Positions 47,280-59,385 are shown, counted from the stretch's first letter. The stretch: 64,000 bases of DNA from Heterocephalus glaber (GCF_000247695.1 NW_004624732.1:25931110-25995109); one strand, 5' to 3'. Numbers and translations are program-made. Notes: a model not told the origin generated them from the letters alone.

Positions 47280-47400
47280 TCCTGACACATAACCTGTAAT
47301 CCCAGCTACTCAGGAGGCTGAAGTGGGAGGATCATGAGTTTAAGGCCAGTCTGGGCACATAGCAAGAATCTTGTCTCAAAAATAAAATAAGATACAAGCT
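47280..47400 (+). repeat. B1-like SINE
   Basis: acctgtaatcccagctactc, aggaggctgaagtgggagga, cttgtctcaaaaataaaata. Confidence 0.85.
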
Positions 47401-47502
47401 CTTGGGTCTCCCTCCAAGGCCACAGAAACAGAATCCCCAGAAACAAAAACTTTAAATAACTAGATTTTTGACTTGAAGAAAACTGTCCAAAATGCCAAAT
47501 TC

Positions 47503-47590
47503 TAGGCTGGGAATTTAGCTTAGTGTGGAGCCCTTGCCTAGCATGCTTGAGGCCCTGGGCTCAATTCTCCTACTCTAAAAAAATATTAAA
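47503..47590 (+). repeat. ID-like SINE
   Basis: ggctgggaatttagcttagt, gcccttgcctagcatgcttg, aggccctgggctcaattctc, A-rich tail. Confidence 0.88.
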
Positions 47591-48184
47591 TATTATGTGC
47601 CATATGCTTACCTAAACACAGATTGCCCTACGTGAAATAGCTACATGCAAAAAAGAGTTACAAAATTGTCCTTGGTTTTACAAAATGAAAAGCATTGCAA
47701 TACTCCAAACACGATATACAAGGATTTTGTTTTGTTTCGTTAAACATTGACAGCAAAACAACTTGCTAAAAGATGAAGATGAAATGTGAATAAGCAAGCC
47801 AGTAATGAAAAAGGGGGATTTCTATAAAATCAGTTTTTCTTTAACCTATCTCCATTTCCATTTGATGTTCATCAAAATATCATTGGTCATCCAGGAAGAG
47901 AAAAAAAGAAAAAAGAAACAGAGAAAAGAAGGAAGGAAAAAGCAATATTCTTGTACACACACATATCAGTGGCTTCGTACAACTGATGAGCTAGAGATAG
48001 AGGAAGTTTGCAAGAGTTCTCAGCCTGTGTGGAGCCCTCCTGCCTGCTGCTAGAACAGGGAAGTGATCTGCTTGCCCTCCATTATGACTGTGTAAGCAGT
48101 GTCTCTCCTGCAAAAGCTGTCTGGAGTCAGAATCTGGTGCTCCCCATGGCTTTTGCTAAGGATCGCTTGCCCCTTAGTTGAAAG

Positions 48185-48252
48185 CCTCACCATGGGACCA
48201 CTCTGTCTAGCAAGTGCAAGGTCCTGAGTTCAATACCTAGTACAAAAAAAAA

Positions 48253-48292
<40 letters not shown>

Positions 48293-48294
48293 AA
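48185..48294 (+). repeat. ID-like SINE 3' part with (GAAA)n tail
   Basis: gcaaggtcctgagttcaata, cctagtac, then an A run and about eleven GAAA units (to 48294). Confidence 0.82.
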
Positions 48295-48302
48295 ACCTTC
48301 AA

Positions 48303-48428
48303 TTATGCTGAGCACCATGGTATGTACTTGTAGTGCTAGCTACTTAGGAGGCTGAGGCAGGAGGATTGTTTCAGGCCAGCTGGGGCAACATAGTAAGACT
48401 TTAGCTCAACAAAGAAAGAAAAGACAAG
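48303..48428 (+). repeat. B1-like SINE
   Basis: gctgagcaccatggtatgta, gctacttaggaggctgaggc, aggaggattgtttcaggcca, aacatagtaagactttagct. Confidence 0.85.
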
Positions 48429-48474
48429 GATAAAAACAAAAACCTTCAGTGAATAATATCAATAAAAGGAGGAG

Positions 48475-48567
48475 AGGGACGGGGATTTAGCTTAGTGGTT
48501 TTGCTGCCTGCTATGCAAGTGCAAGGACCCGAGTTTGATCCCTGGTACCAAAAAAAAGAGAAAGAAA
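48475..48567 (+). repeat. ID-like SINE with perfect target-site duplication
   Basis: Full ID: ggggatttagcttagtggtt, gcaaggacccgagtttgatc, cctggtacc, A-rich tail. Perfect 15-bp flanks caataaaaggaggag at 48460-48474 and 48568-48582 mark a recent insertion. Confidence 0.95.
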
Positions 48568-48976
48568 CAATAAAAGGAGGAGGAACAGGAGAAGGGCACA
48601 ATATGCCAAAGGAATGGAAAAGACACATAACTACAAATACAGAGAGATTTAAACAGTATACTACGAGTATCTTTATACCAATAGGGTGGAAAAACTAAAT
48701 AAAATACTTCTGGTAAGAATAAAAGATACCAGTATAGTCTCAAAAATAAAAAAGTAAAAACATAACAGTAACAATGAAGGGACTTGGGATTAGAGTCTAA
48801 TGATTTTTTCAAAGGGGACTAGGTTGACATCATTTATGGGTAATTTTTTAAGTGTTCAAAGAACACCTACTGTTCATCTAATACAAATAGTTTCCCAGAG
48901 TACATAGAATATATGAGAACTACTTAACCCATGCTAGCTAGTTAGTATGTAGCACAAGAAGAAAATTTATGATTTC

Positions 48977-49090
48977 TTTTTTTGAGTCAAGATTGCTGTA
49001 GTAGCCCAGGCTGACCTGAAATTTGTGATTCTCCGCCCTCAGCTTCCTGAGTGTGGGGATTACAGGTGTGCACCACCACATCTCAGCTAG
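48977..49090 (-). repeat. B1-like SINE in L1
   Basis: tttttttgagtcaagattgc, gtagcccaggctgacctgaa, gattacaggtgtgcaccacc. Confidence 0.88.
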
Positions 49091-49611
49091 ATTTTGATCA
49101 CTAGTGTAAACATTCTAAACAAAAACATTTCCACATTAATACAAGGAGATTTGTATCCAGTAATTTGTAATGTATCCAGTAGTATTTAACACAGAAATAA
49201 ATGAATAGTTTAATATTAGAATATCTGTCAAAGAAATTCACTACATTAACAAATTCAAAATTAAGATGATGATTCCTCCATCACTAATATTACTGAATAT
49301 TGTACTAAATAATGCAGTAAGACAAGAAAAGGAAATACAGGAATAAAGAAGTAGAAAAGAAAAGAACAAAGTATCATAATTTATCAGTGATACGATTATT
49401 CACACAGAATTCACTACAAAGGAACTGACATATAGTAGAACATATGGTAGAGTTAGAACATACAGTAGAGTTTAGGATTGAAAGAATAACATTTCTATAT
49501 ACCAGCAATAAGCAATTAGTAATACAATAGAAAAAAGACTATAAAAATATAACACATCTTGGGCTAAACTTGCCAAAAAAGCATAACAAATTTGAAGAAA
49601 TTTAATGACTC

Positions 49612-49742
49612 AATTGGACACCATGACGTAGATCTGTAGTCCTAGCACTTGGGAGGGTCGGGTGAGCCCAGGAGTTTGGGACCAGCTTAGACAACATAGC
49701 TAGATCCCATCTGAACAAAACAAAACAAAACAAAACAAAACT
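49612..49742 (+). repeat. B1-like SINE in L1
   Basis: gtagtcctagcacttgggag, gagcccaggagtttgggacc, (CAAAA)n tail. Confidence 0.82.
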
Positions 49743-50929
49743 AATGACCAAAAAAGAAAAGAAAGACTTAAAGACTCCAATAAATCAGAAGTCTCAACAT
49801 TGTAAAAAAATAAGAATAATTTCCAAATTAATCTATAATCCTAAACATAATCCTAACAAAATTTCTAGCAAAATGTTCTAAGTACAACTTGGCAAATTGG
49901 TTTTAAAATTAACCTGGAAGGCTAAATGGGCAAGAACTTTCAGTATATTGTGAAAAAAAAAATAAATAATGAAAAAAATGGTAGCAGATATGAGGCCATA
50001 TTATAAAGCCACAGAAATTTAAACAGTGTAGTACTAAACAAGTCTAGGCAAATAGATAAATAGAACAGAATGGAGAGCTTATGCATACATGGGAGCTTGT
50101 TACATGTTACAGCTTAATATCATGCATCTTTGAGGTAGACTATTTAACAAATGGAGTTGGGATAGCTAGCCATATGGAAAAATTAAACTGGATCTTTATA
50201 TTGAAAACAAAAATAAAATAAATTCTACATAGATTGAGGATCTAGCTATAAGATAATAAAAATATTAGGAGGTAATACTGGAAAATATTTTTATTAACTG
50301 AGGGCAGGAAAGAGTTAAATAAGACACACAAACAAAAAACATAAGGAAAAAATTGACATCTGAATGAATAACTCTGACATGACAAAAGAGAACAAGGTAA
50401 AAAGACAGAATCGAAAAGCATACTGGAAACAAATACATGAAAGATTTAATACACAGAATATATGAAGAAATCAAGAAGGAAAAGGTAAAGTCCAATAGAA
50501 AAATAAAGCAAGTAACAAAATAGAAAGTTCAGATGGCCAATAAACATACAAGGAGATGATTGATTTCCCATTGGTAATCAGGGAAATCTACAGAAAAACA
50601 GAGGTGAGAGATTACATTTTCAACTCTAATAATATTTAAAATCAAATTTGAACAATATAGAGTGTTGAGAGAGTACAAGGAAATGGCTCCTTTTGTTTAC
50701 TGATGCAGGAGACATAAACTGTCCAGGCAAATAGAGAGAATGCTTTGTAGCATCTTTTCCACTACAAAGGCTCAGGCTCTATGACCCAGCATGGCGTTTC
50801 TAGGACTCCACTGTAAAGGAGTTCTGCACATAGAAGGAACAGCAGCAGGGAGGCTCACTACCCATCCTTTGTGACAGAAGACAATGGAACCAGGCTAAAT
50901 GTTCATCAGGAAAAGAATGGCAGGGCTGG

Positions 50930-51012
50930 GGTGGGGCTCAGAGGTAGAGTACTTGCTTAGCACGTGTGAAGCCCTGGGTTTGATCCCCAGCTGTCACCAC
51001 CACCACCAAAAA
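50930..51012 (+). repeat. ID-like SINE in L1
   Basis: gctggggtggggctcagagg, tagagtacttgcttagcacg, gggtttgatccccagctgtc and a CACCAC tail. Confidence 0.88.
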
Positions 51013-51249
51013 TAGATGTCAAAGAGAGAATGGGTGAAGTCAGTGGGAGATGCCCGAAGACAGCAAGTATGCCTTGGCTCAGAAGTTAAAAGCAATGAAC
51101 TCTGTTAGCAGCTCTCAAAATTACTAAACTCATGACCCTTTACCCTTTTAAAAATTATTGGGAACCCCAAAGAGCTTTTATATGTAGGTTATACCTACTG
51201 ATTTTTACAATATTAGAAATTAAAACTGAGACATTTAAAAAAAATATTT

Positions 51250-51330
51250 ACTGGACTGGAAATGTAGCTCAGTGGTAGAGTGCTCGTGAGGTCCTGGGTT
51301 TGATCCCTAGCACCAGAAAAAACAAAACAA
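51250..51330 (+). repeat. ID-like SINE in the hAT element
   Basis: actggaaatgtagctcagtg, gtagagtgctcgtgaggtcc, gggtttgatccctagcacc, then AAAAC-rich tail. Confidence 0.88.
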
Positions 51331-51337
51331 AACATAT

Positions 51338-51455
51338 ATTGTCAGAGTGGTGGTGAGCACTTGAAGTTGCAGCTACTTGGGAGGCTGAAGCAGGAGGATC
51401 TTGAGTTCAAGGTCAGCCCAGGCAACATTGTGCGACTCTGTCTCCTAAAAAAACC
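51338..51455 (+). repeat. B1-like SINE in the hAT element
   Basis: gcagctacttgggaggctga, agcaggaggatcttgagttc, gcgactctgtctcctaaaaa. Confidence 0.88.
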
Positions 51456-51458
51456 AAC

Positions 51459-51462
<4 letters not shown>

Positions 51463-51513
<51 letters not shown>

Positions 51514-51590
51514 CTCTATCTCTCTATCTATCTATCTATCATCTATCTATGTCTATATCTATATCTATACATAGATAGATATATAATGTA
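51463..51590. repeat. (TATC)n compound microsatellite
   Basis: About twenty TATC/TCTC units, ending in tatatctatatctatacata. Probably arose from the tail of the preceding B1. Confidence 0.93.
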
Positions 51591-51951
51591 TATATTACAT
51601 AAATAACATTTAATACAAAGTAGCTATATTTTCCAAAGCACAAAAATTCAGTGAAAAGCGTGATAATATTACCTTGTTTGGGGGAGGAAAGGAGTCTCTA
51701 ACTTCTGGTTTCCTAGAAAAAAGCTGGATTTTATTTTTCTGCTTCTGCATTCAGTCCTTTTACATGCAATGCAGTCCCTTCAAAATGCCCCCATACTCTT
51801 GTGAGAGAATAAAAGTAAAAAAGGCAAATAACCTCTTAGTCTGTTTATGGAAATAGTTTTGACCTTGGGGACCCCTGGAAAGACTCTGAAAGACTGAGTC
51901 CTAGACCACATTTTGAGAACTACTCAAGTGGACTGGTATTAATTAATATAG

Positions 51952-52102
51952 TTTTGTTTTGTTTGAGACAGGGTTTCACTATATACTTCAGGGTGGCCTT
52001 GAACTCACTATGCAGCCCAGACTGGGCTCAAACCCATGGTGATCCTCTTGCCTCAGTCTCCTGAGTGCTGGGACTACAGGTGTGTGCTACCATACCTGGC
52101 TA
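51952..52102 (-). repeat. B1-like SINE (with duplicated segment)
   Basis: tttgagacagggtttcacta, gtggccttgaactcactatg, cagcccagactgggctcaaa, gagtgctgggactacaggtg. The two gcc(c)-type Pol II-facing blocks suggest an internal duplication as in rodent B1 evolution. Confidence 0.88.
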
Positions 52103-53285
52103 ACATAGATTTATTTTTTAAAATATTTTAGATTATTATATAAGTTAGGATTCTATCAAAAACCTGAGGTAAGAGATAGCATTCAGGTAACTATTTGAGA
52201 AGTGATTCCAGGGATCAGAAGTTGGGGGATTGGGAAGAATGAAACAGGGAAGTAGGGAAATCCAGTTATTGCTCTGGGCAATTGGAACTCATTTTAATTG
52301 GGGACCTCCAGAGAAACCTTGTAGAATTTACCTTAGTCTTGTGTTCCTGAGACCAGGAGGTGTGCAGTATTTATTCACTGGCTTCCAGCCCCTAAGGGGG
52401 CAAGGATTTCTCCAGGGAGGGTTTACGCCCTAGCACTACTAGATTTGCCAGTGCACCATGATTCCTGGGGCCGAGAGGGAGACAGACCTGGTGCTGCCTC
52501 AGAGATGGAGCTGCCAGCTACACCTGGGGACAACTGGTTGCCACAGCAACTGCACAAGGAGCCAAGAGAATGTGAGATGGGGCCTGAAAGATGCGCAAGA
52601 CATTTTGTGAGGAAGCCAAGTTTCAGAATAATAGATACAGTAAGTCATCTTTATGTAAATAATAAACCCACCAAAATAATAGTGCTATTAAATAATAGTG
52701 ATATTTTCTAAGAATACATGTATACATTTGTGCATCACATAATGATCTTGGTCAAGGAGGGTCACATACAAACATTGTGGTCCCATAAGATTGTATCACT
52801 AGTGACATTGTAGCCATCATAGTTTATGTAACCACACTACAATATTCCCACAGTGACAAACAGCCAACAAGGGATTTGCCAGGACATGCCAACTCTTTAA
52901 GCAAACAAATTTCTATTTACATTTCATACATATCAATCATTTGTACATACAGTGCATATGTGAATATTTACATATATACATACATTAAATACATATGCAT
53001 ATACAAATATATTTAAAAGCCTTTGATTCATATATGCCAGATTTCAAAGGAAGAGCTCTGGATTGGGGATATGGGCCTAAAGAGAATGTTAACTTTAAAA
53101 AAATAATCTCCTACTTTCTCAGTCAAACTGTAAAAACAGACTGGAAACTTAAAACAAAATTCACTGAAGTTGATTCATAAAATTTGTGTTTACTTCTTTC
53201 TTCATGGGGCACAAGACAGGGACTCACATCCATGCCAAGCAAAAGGGCTCCAAGAAAATGGCTTGTGGAGTATGATACCTACCTA
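52103..53285. other. Intergenic stretch with one ancient repeat, no gene
   Basis: The 52725-52905 block (ataatgatcttggtcaagga, gtggtcccataagattgtat) matches an old interspersed repeat that I recognise but cannot name. 52.92-53.02 kb is AT-rich (catatatacatacattaa). No exon. Confidence 0.45.
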
Positions 53286-53289
53286 TCTT

Positions 53290-53645
53290 TTTCCATTCAA
53301 GCTGCTACAACAAAATATCTGAGGCTGGTGAATTTTTTTAGTTACGGAGAAACTGGTCAAGATCAAGGCACCAGCACATCTGGTGTCTGGTGAGGGCTGT
53401 TGTCTGCTTCCACGATGGCATTTTATGGCTGAGACCAACACTGCATCCTCGCCTGGAGGAAGGGATGGAAGTACATAAAGCACTAATCCATTCTTGAGGG
53501 CAGAGTTCTCATGGCCTAATCACCACCCTGCTGCCTCACCTCTTCATATTGCTGCAGTGGGGATTAAGTTCCAACATGAATTTTGGAGGAGGCATAAATA
53601 CTCAAACCACAGCCCTGCAAGAGGGAGAGGTTGGCATCTGTCCCT
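53290..53645 (-). mobile_element. MaLR-type solo LTR (MST-like), reverse
   Basis: cattcaagctgctacaacaa, aatatctgaggctggtgaat, gcactaatccattcttgagg, gagttctcatggcctaatca, tggggattaagttccaacat, aatactcaaaccacagc are, in order, the reverse complement of MST/MLT LTR landmarks. Confidence 0.75.
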
Positions 53646-54725
53646 TCATGGAATGCTTGCCCCACAGTACCAGAGTATGGCAAGGAGCCCCATGCGTTTG
53701 GGATTAAAAATGAGCAGAGATGAGCTTTGCTTCCTCTTTGAAGAATTCTCAAGGTGGGAGGCTGACCCAGAGCAGACTATGGTGCCAGGTGAGAGGTGAG
53801 AGTAGGAAATGATAAGAAAGGCTCATATTGACCTCTGTCCCTAGACCCTGTTGCAGATGCTGTAAAACCCTTGGGATTTCCTGAGTGAGAGGAATGCCAG
53901 GAAACTTGTTCCAATATTTGGTCTTGAGTCTAGTTTCTGACTAAGAGCTCCTGAGTCCCCTGGATTTCTGGTGTGCCAGGGGTACCTTTTATTCTCGTAA
54001 GAGAGAGGGTGGGCTTCTGCATGGGGGCTGGTCAGCAGAAGCGCCAAGCCAGGATGAGAAGCTCAGAGCCTACAGCCCTGCCCCATTTTCTGGAGAAAGA
54101 GGAAGGGCTGCAAATAGAGCAAACAAGTGATGAAGCCTCCACACAAATCTCTAAATCTGTAGGGTCCAGGGAGCTGCTGTACATCCATGTGCTGGGAGGG
54201 TGGCATATCCCAGCACTCCGGGACAGAAGCTGCTGCTCTCGGGATCCTTCCAGACCTCTCTATGCACTTCTCCCTCTGGCTGTTCATCTGTTCATCCACA
54301 CCCTTCATTACATCCTCCCTTAACAAACCAGTAGATGCAAGCGAAGCATCTCCCTGAGTTCTGTGCTCTGCATCAGGAACAGAGCCTGAGGAGGACATCA
54401 TGGGGACCTGATAGTCAGCCTGTGCTTGAGACTGACACCTGAAGTGAGCCTGTCTGGGGAGAGCGCTCTTACCCTGTAGGCTCTGACCCCATCTCTGAGG
54501 AGACGGTGTAGGAATGGAATGGAGGACAGCAGCAGGAGAGCTGCTAGCTGTACAGGAAACGGAGCTCTGTGCTGGTTGGTGTGTGAGTAGCAGAAACACC
54601 CTGGCCTTCCTGCCTCCCGGAGGGTCACTTGTTGGAAGGCTGCTCCTCCACTCTTGGGCCAGGCAAAAGCACATGAGTTTCCAAGGAGCCAAGTGGACCT
54701 CCTATGGGCACAAGCTCTTGCTCTC
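53646..54725. other. Intergenic stretch, no gene recognised
   Basis: Average composition. A 209-codon open frame on the minus strand (54063-54692) has no domain or splice context and is treated as noise. Confidence 0.4.
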
Positions 54726-54727
54726 TC

Positions 54728-54925
54728 TTTTTTTTGGGGGGGGGGGCACTGGGAATATGAACCCAGGACCTCATGCCTGCTAGGCAAGCTACGTCCTCAG
54801 CTCTTTTGTTATTTTATTTGAGACATGGTTTCAATAAGTTGCCCAGATTGGGCTAAAATTTACAATCCTCCTGCCTCAGCCATCCTGGTGGCTGGGATTA
54901 CAGGCATGTGTTACCATACCTAGGT
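54728..54925 (-). repeat. B1-ID dimeric SINE, reverse
   Basis: ID half first on the plus strand (gaacccaggacctcatgcct, gctaggcaagctacgtcctc), then B1 (gagacatggtttcaataagt, gctgggattacaggcatgtg). The ID tail contains 11 G at 54736-54746. Confidence 0.87.
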
Positions 54926-55491
54926 ATGACGGTATCTTGAAGCCTACCCAAGAGACCTGCCTGCTTTGTCCCCATGCAGAAGGCTGTGAGGCCTGACACA
55001 AGAGAGCAGTCAGGACCTCTACAGCACTGAGACCATTGTGGGGAGTGGGCTCCTTAAAACCCTGACCTGGAGACCAAGACAGAGCTGACGGTATCACCTC
55101 ATGCCCATGGCCAGCTCTCTCTTCCCCCACCCTGAACTTGAAAGAGCCAAGGGCATAAGCAGGGCGGAGAGAGAGCAGAACAGAGCAGCCCATCTCTCCT
55201 CTAGTCCACAGGGTGGGCTGAGCCGGAGAGGGAAGAAGCTCATGCAAGACTGAGTTTTGATTTAAATAAGGCTGTGTTCCCATGATTGAAAATACTACCA
55301 CGGTTATGATCGCACCCAGTGACTGAAAAGCTATGCGATGGCCCAAGCTGTCATCCAGTTCTGGGAGAGGAGAGCTGACAGGGCAGAGCCGAAGAACAGT
55401 GATCTGAGAAAAGATAAAGCTATTTCTTAAATGTGCCTAGGGAGTTCTGCTGTTCTATAAACGTGTTGTTCTTATTTGTATTGTAAAATAT

Positions 55492-55620
55492 ATAGCCCAG
55501 CGCAGTGGTACGCATGTATAGGTGGCTGAGGCAGGAGGTTTGGGTGTAGTGTCGAGGACAACCTGGGCCAGATAGTGAGACCCTGTCTCAAAGATAAATA
55601 AGTGAATGAATAAAATGAAA
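55492..55620 (+). repeat. B1-like SINE, internally deleted
   Basis: cccagcgcagtggtacgcat, gtggctgaggcaggaggttt, gagaccctgtctcaaagata; the usual gtaatcccagcactt segment is missing. Confidence 0.8.
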
Positions 55621-56344
55621 TAATTGTATATATAGGAACAGCCAGATGCAAATATTTCTTGTGATGAAGAGACTGTTGATCAACCACTCAACCTCAAATC
55701 ACCTTCCACGTGTATTCTCTAAAAACCCTGACTTTGTTGAGATGCCCACCCAGCCCTGTGAAGTTGCATGGGCAGAGAGAGGCTGCTTCTCTAAGCCAGC
55801 GGTTCTCAAAGAGACAACACTGTTCCCTAAGTGTGAAAGTGTACTCTGGAATTGGCAGGGGCACTGGTATCCTGTGGGGAGGCCCCTACTCTAGCCATCA
55901 CACATGAGGTGTAGGAGCACCCAGAGATTTCCAGTATGGCAGACTATGGATCAGTCCTTACTGAGAGAATGGCTCTGCGTCCCACATGACTGCCTGATGT
56001 CCTATGACACTTTCATGTGGATTAAAACCTTTCTTGGAAAAGCTCCAAGCATCTTCTTGCATGTTTTTAACATACCCTGAATTTATGAAAAATGTAGCTA
56101 CTGTGTCAACCAAGAGAGGACTGTTTTGTATTTTGTTTGAAACTTTATCCAGGGTTGCTTACCACTTTGGAGAATCACACCGTCCATGGAAATGGCCTTG
56201 TGTTAAATGAGTCATCCCTGCATCTGGCTGCATTAGTGGCTGGTATAGCCTTGGCATTTCCTATTTTATTTGCAAGTGTCTCTCTACTTCATTGTTTCCT
56301 ATGGAACATGCAGTCTGAACATTTGCTTATTAAAAGATACATTC

Positions 56345-56345
56345 T

Positions 56346-56380
<35 letters not shown>

Positions 56381-56478
56381 AATTATTATTATTATTACTT
56401 TGCTGTGGTGCAGATCAAACCCAGGGCTTCTCACATGCTAGGCAAGTGCTCTACCAGTGAGCCACAACCCCCACTCCA
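56345..56478 (-). repeat. ID-like SINE with (CAT)n/(ATT)n tail
   Basis: About twelve CAT then five ATT units lead into gatcaaacccagggcttctc, gctaggcaagtgctctacca, gtgagccacaacccccactc (reverse ID). Confidence 0.87.
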
Positions 56479-56479
56479 C

Positions 56480-58920
56480 CAAAAATTGTGTTTAATTATT
56501 TTTTCATTATAGCTGGAGTATCACAACCTGGTTCTTTTTTGAAATGCATATTTGTAGGTAAATCATATTAGTTTTGAATTTTATTTCTGTACTGAAGGAA
56601 GGTAGTTATAAGAGTAACTGTGCTAGAGAGGAGTGGATGGTCTGATAGCATGGAGGAGCCTGCTTGCTCTGAAAAATTCAAGGCCAACACAGTCTCTTCC
56701 ATTTGTTAGTGATTGGCTTGGGTGTGGATGCGTGATGTGACTCTGGCCAGAGAGATACGTTGGGTGAGTCTGCAGGAGGGCTTGGGGAAGTGTCTTTACT
56801 CCTACAAACAGGAAAAGATGGTATCCTTTCTGCACTGCTCTGTTTCAACCATATGCCTGACTCCTGTAGCCATGAGGTTAGAAAACCTGAGGACAAAGTC
56901 CACAAACTGAGGTGGCAGAGCTGAAGGATGGAAAGTTGCCATCATGGTCATATTGTTGTGCTGCTAAATAACCAACCCTGGGGCCACCCTCATTTTCATT
57001 TAATTTACTCCTAAATCAGCTGATATGAGTAATTCAGACATAGGACTATGCCTGTCATAGCCATTTCATTTTGTTATTGTTAAAATTTGCTTCCCCAGAC
57101 AAAACAAAACCAACAAAACCAAAACCCTTTCCAAAGGAAAAAAGTAATAATGCACATGATAGAAAATTAAAAGGGTACAAAATGTTTATAAAGAAAATTC
57201 CATCTTCTTCTCCTAGTTGCCGATCTGTTTCCCAGAGACAAAAAATATTACCAGTTTTTGTGCAGTTTCTAGAAATATCCCATACATATATATATATGCA
57301 TATATGTGAATATAGATGTTCTTTTGCTAACAATGGGTTTGTCCTGATAAACCCATCTCACATTGAAAACATCATTAAGTAGAAAATGGTTCTAATACAC
57401 CTGACCTACAGAATATCATAACTCAGCCTAGCCTAGTATTAAACACCTCAGAACACTTCCATGCTGGGCAGAATCATGACTATTTTATAAAAAAGTGTTG
57501 AATATCTCACAGAATTTATTGAATATCATATCTGTATCCAAAGGATGCTGCTGATACAGTACACTAAGATATCAACAGTTTCCTCTTGTGATCGAGGTGC
57601 ACCTGGCCAGCGTTGTGAAAGCCTGAGAAAAGACCGAAATCCAAATTTAAACTACAGGTTCTGCTTGTGCACCATAGTAAATTAAACAGTTATAATCCAA
57701 ACCATCATAAATTGAGGGTTGTCAATACGTGTATATGAATATAGGTGTGTGCATGCATCTACATGTGAACACTTTTTAAAATGCGTTATAACTATTGTGG
57801 GTTCTTCCTTTCTCTTCTATCTTTCTTTTTGAGTGGTTATGGAGTGAAGAACACAAGCATCTTTGATAGGGTCTTATTTGGAGGCTGATTAGAGAAGCCA
57901 TCTTCTTGGTATAGTAAAATAGAAAACTATGTAAATAATTTTTCAATCCATTTTGCCCTTTATTTTCTTAGGCTGTATCTAAATGTGAAATACCTTTTAT
58001 AGAAATAAAAGTCTGGTCTTTTAGGGATACAGGAGTTTTGGCAGAGGGGGATATGAGCAGTGTCAGTGTTGGAATCGCAAAGTGGGAGCCGGAAAGCCAA
58101 TGCCTAGCCCCACCCACTCTGTGGGTGCCTCTGCCCACATGGGAGGTACCCAGAGGGCCTACATGGGGCAGGGTGGTGGGGTGAGCCTTGGGCATGGAGT
58201 TATTTCATGCCTCAGAGCCTCAGTTTCTCCTCTGTGTGCATCACTACAGAGTCTTCCTTCCCTCTACTACTCTCCCATTTAAAAGCAAAATCCAAAGAAC
58301 TCATTTTTCCCTGGTCATGGCACTTGCTCTGTCTCCTGCCTGACCCAGCTAGGTTTTGTGAGCCATTTCCTGTATCCTCATTCTCTGTTCCCATTTGTCT
58401 TAAGCCTTCATTAAGAAACTGTTTTTGTCAGATCTCTGGTTAGGGCTTCAGGCTGCCAGGGTGGGGTGGGGGGGGGATGGTTCTCCTGGGGACCCTAGGG
58501 GACCCCAGTACCAGTATAGAGCTGTGAGTGTATTGAGTCAGGGAAGATCCCTGGATCCCATAGACATGGCTGCACAGACCTGATGTGAATACCACCTCTC
58601 CAGACCCGTGGAAAACGTACCAGCTGGGTTGGAGTCCTGAGAAGGAGGAACAGGTCTTGCAGCAATATGGGGGTGTGGGTGCTATTGAGGGTGGGGCCTC
58701 AGTGAGAGGACAGAGTCCACAGGGAATCCAAGAGGGAACCTGGTGACAGAAAGCACTGGGCTTTTTCAAAAATTGTGGTAATAAACACGTAACATTAAGT
58801 TTACTATCTTAACTATTCTTAACTGCATAGTATACAAATATTAAGTATATTCACATTGTTGTGCAACAGCTCTCTGGAATTTTTTCATCTTGTAAAATTA
58901 AAACTGTACAAACAAAATTC
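56480..58920. other. Intergenic stretch with one ancient repeat, no gene
   Basis: The 57330-57730 block (acaatgggtttgtcctgata, aagtagaaaatggttctaat, cacctgacctacagaat, aaagtgttgaatatctcac, accatcataaattgagggtt) is an old, widely dispersed mammalian repeat, probably a non-autonomous DNA transposon; I will not name a family. A TATATATATGCATATATG patch is at about 57287-57306. 58.46-58.48 kb carries a G-rich run. No exon seen. Confidence 0.45.
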
Positions 58921-58924
58921 TTAC

Positions 58925-59294
58925 TGTGGGTTGGATTGCAAATGTCCCCCCCCTAAGGCTCATGTCAGCTGGTGGCGCTATTGAGAGACGGTGGAAAATG
59001 TAGGAGGTGGGGCTGACTTGGAGGAAGTAGGTTACTGAGGCTGTGCTCCTGAAGGATATCTTTTGTCCCTGGATGCTGGGGCACTCTCTTTCTGTGCTTC
59101 CTGGCTGCCACAAGGTGAACAGATTTGCTCTGCTATGCTCTTCTGCTGGGATGCTCTGCTTTCCCATAGGCTCAGAAACAATGAAGCTAAGAGTCCATAG
59201 ACTGAAACCTCTGAAACTGTAAACCAAAACAAGTCTTTCCTACTTTAAGTTGATTTTCTCAGGTATTTTGTCCCAGTGATAAAAAGCTAACACA
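58925..59294 (+). mobile_element. MaLR-type solo LTR
   Basis: gtgggttggattgcaaatgt, aggctcatgtcagctggtgg, a guanine-rich ggaggtggggctgactt, tgctctgctttcccataggc, aactgtaaaccaaaacaagt, ggtattttgtcccagtgata, ending ctaacaca. No clear 5-bp duplication. Confidence 0.65.
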
Positions 59295-59385
59295 ACTCCC
59301 AAGAGACCCACACCTATTTGGTCATTTTTGGAGGACGGCAGCAAAACAATCTTTTGCACTAGAAACCAGTAAGTAAGAGGAAATA

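Larger units (their letters stand above)
48640..51105 (+). repeat. Old L1 LINE, long ORF2 remnant
   Basis: In 5'-3' order the L1 ORF2 phrases are seen: accaatagggtggaaaaact, cattaacaaattcaaaatta, agtaagacaagaaaaggaaa, tatataccagcaataagcaa, tacaacttggcaaattggtt, gaggccatattataaagcca, aatgttcatcaggaaaagaa. All frames are broken. At least three SINEs (48977, 49612, 50930) interrupt it. The 5' part of ORF2 and ORF1 are absent. Confidence 0.8.
51107..51932 (-). mobile_element. hAT-like (Charlie-type) DNA transposon, split
   Basis: The left end agcagctctcaaaat (from 51107) and the right end attttgagaactact (about 51913-51927) are near-perfect inverted repeats. The inner sequence (gggaaccccaaagagctttt; gacccctggaaagactctga) follows a familiar hAT family in reverse. 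An ID (51250-51330), a B1 (51338-51455) and a TATC microsatellite lie inside it. An 8-bp target duplication is no longer recognisable. Confidence 0.6.

Noticed and set aside
48475..48567. tRNA-like sequence with A and B boxes
   Set aside because: It is an ID SINE, with poly-A tail and target duplication, not a tRNA gene; no cloverleaf closes.
51463..51590. Regularly repeated units resembling an array
   Set aside because: A simple TATC microsatellite, no spacers; not CRISPR, which is in any case not expected in a mammalian genome.
54063..54692. 209-codon minus-strand open frame
   Set aside because: No domain or homologous feature recognised; likely chance.
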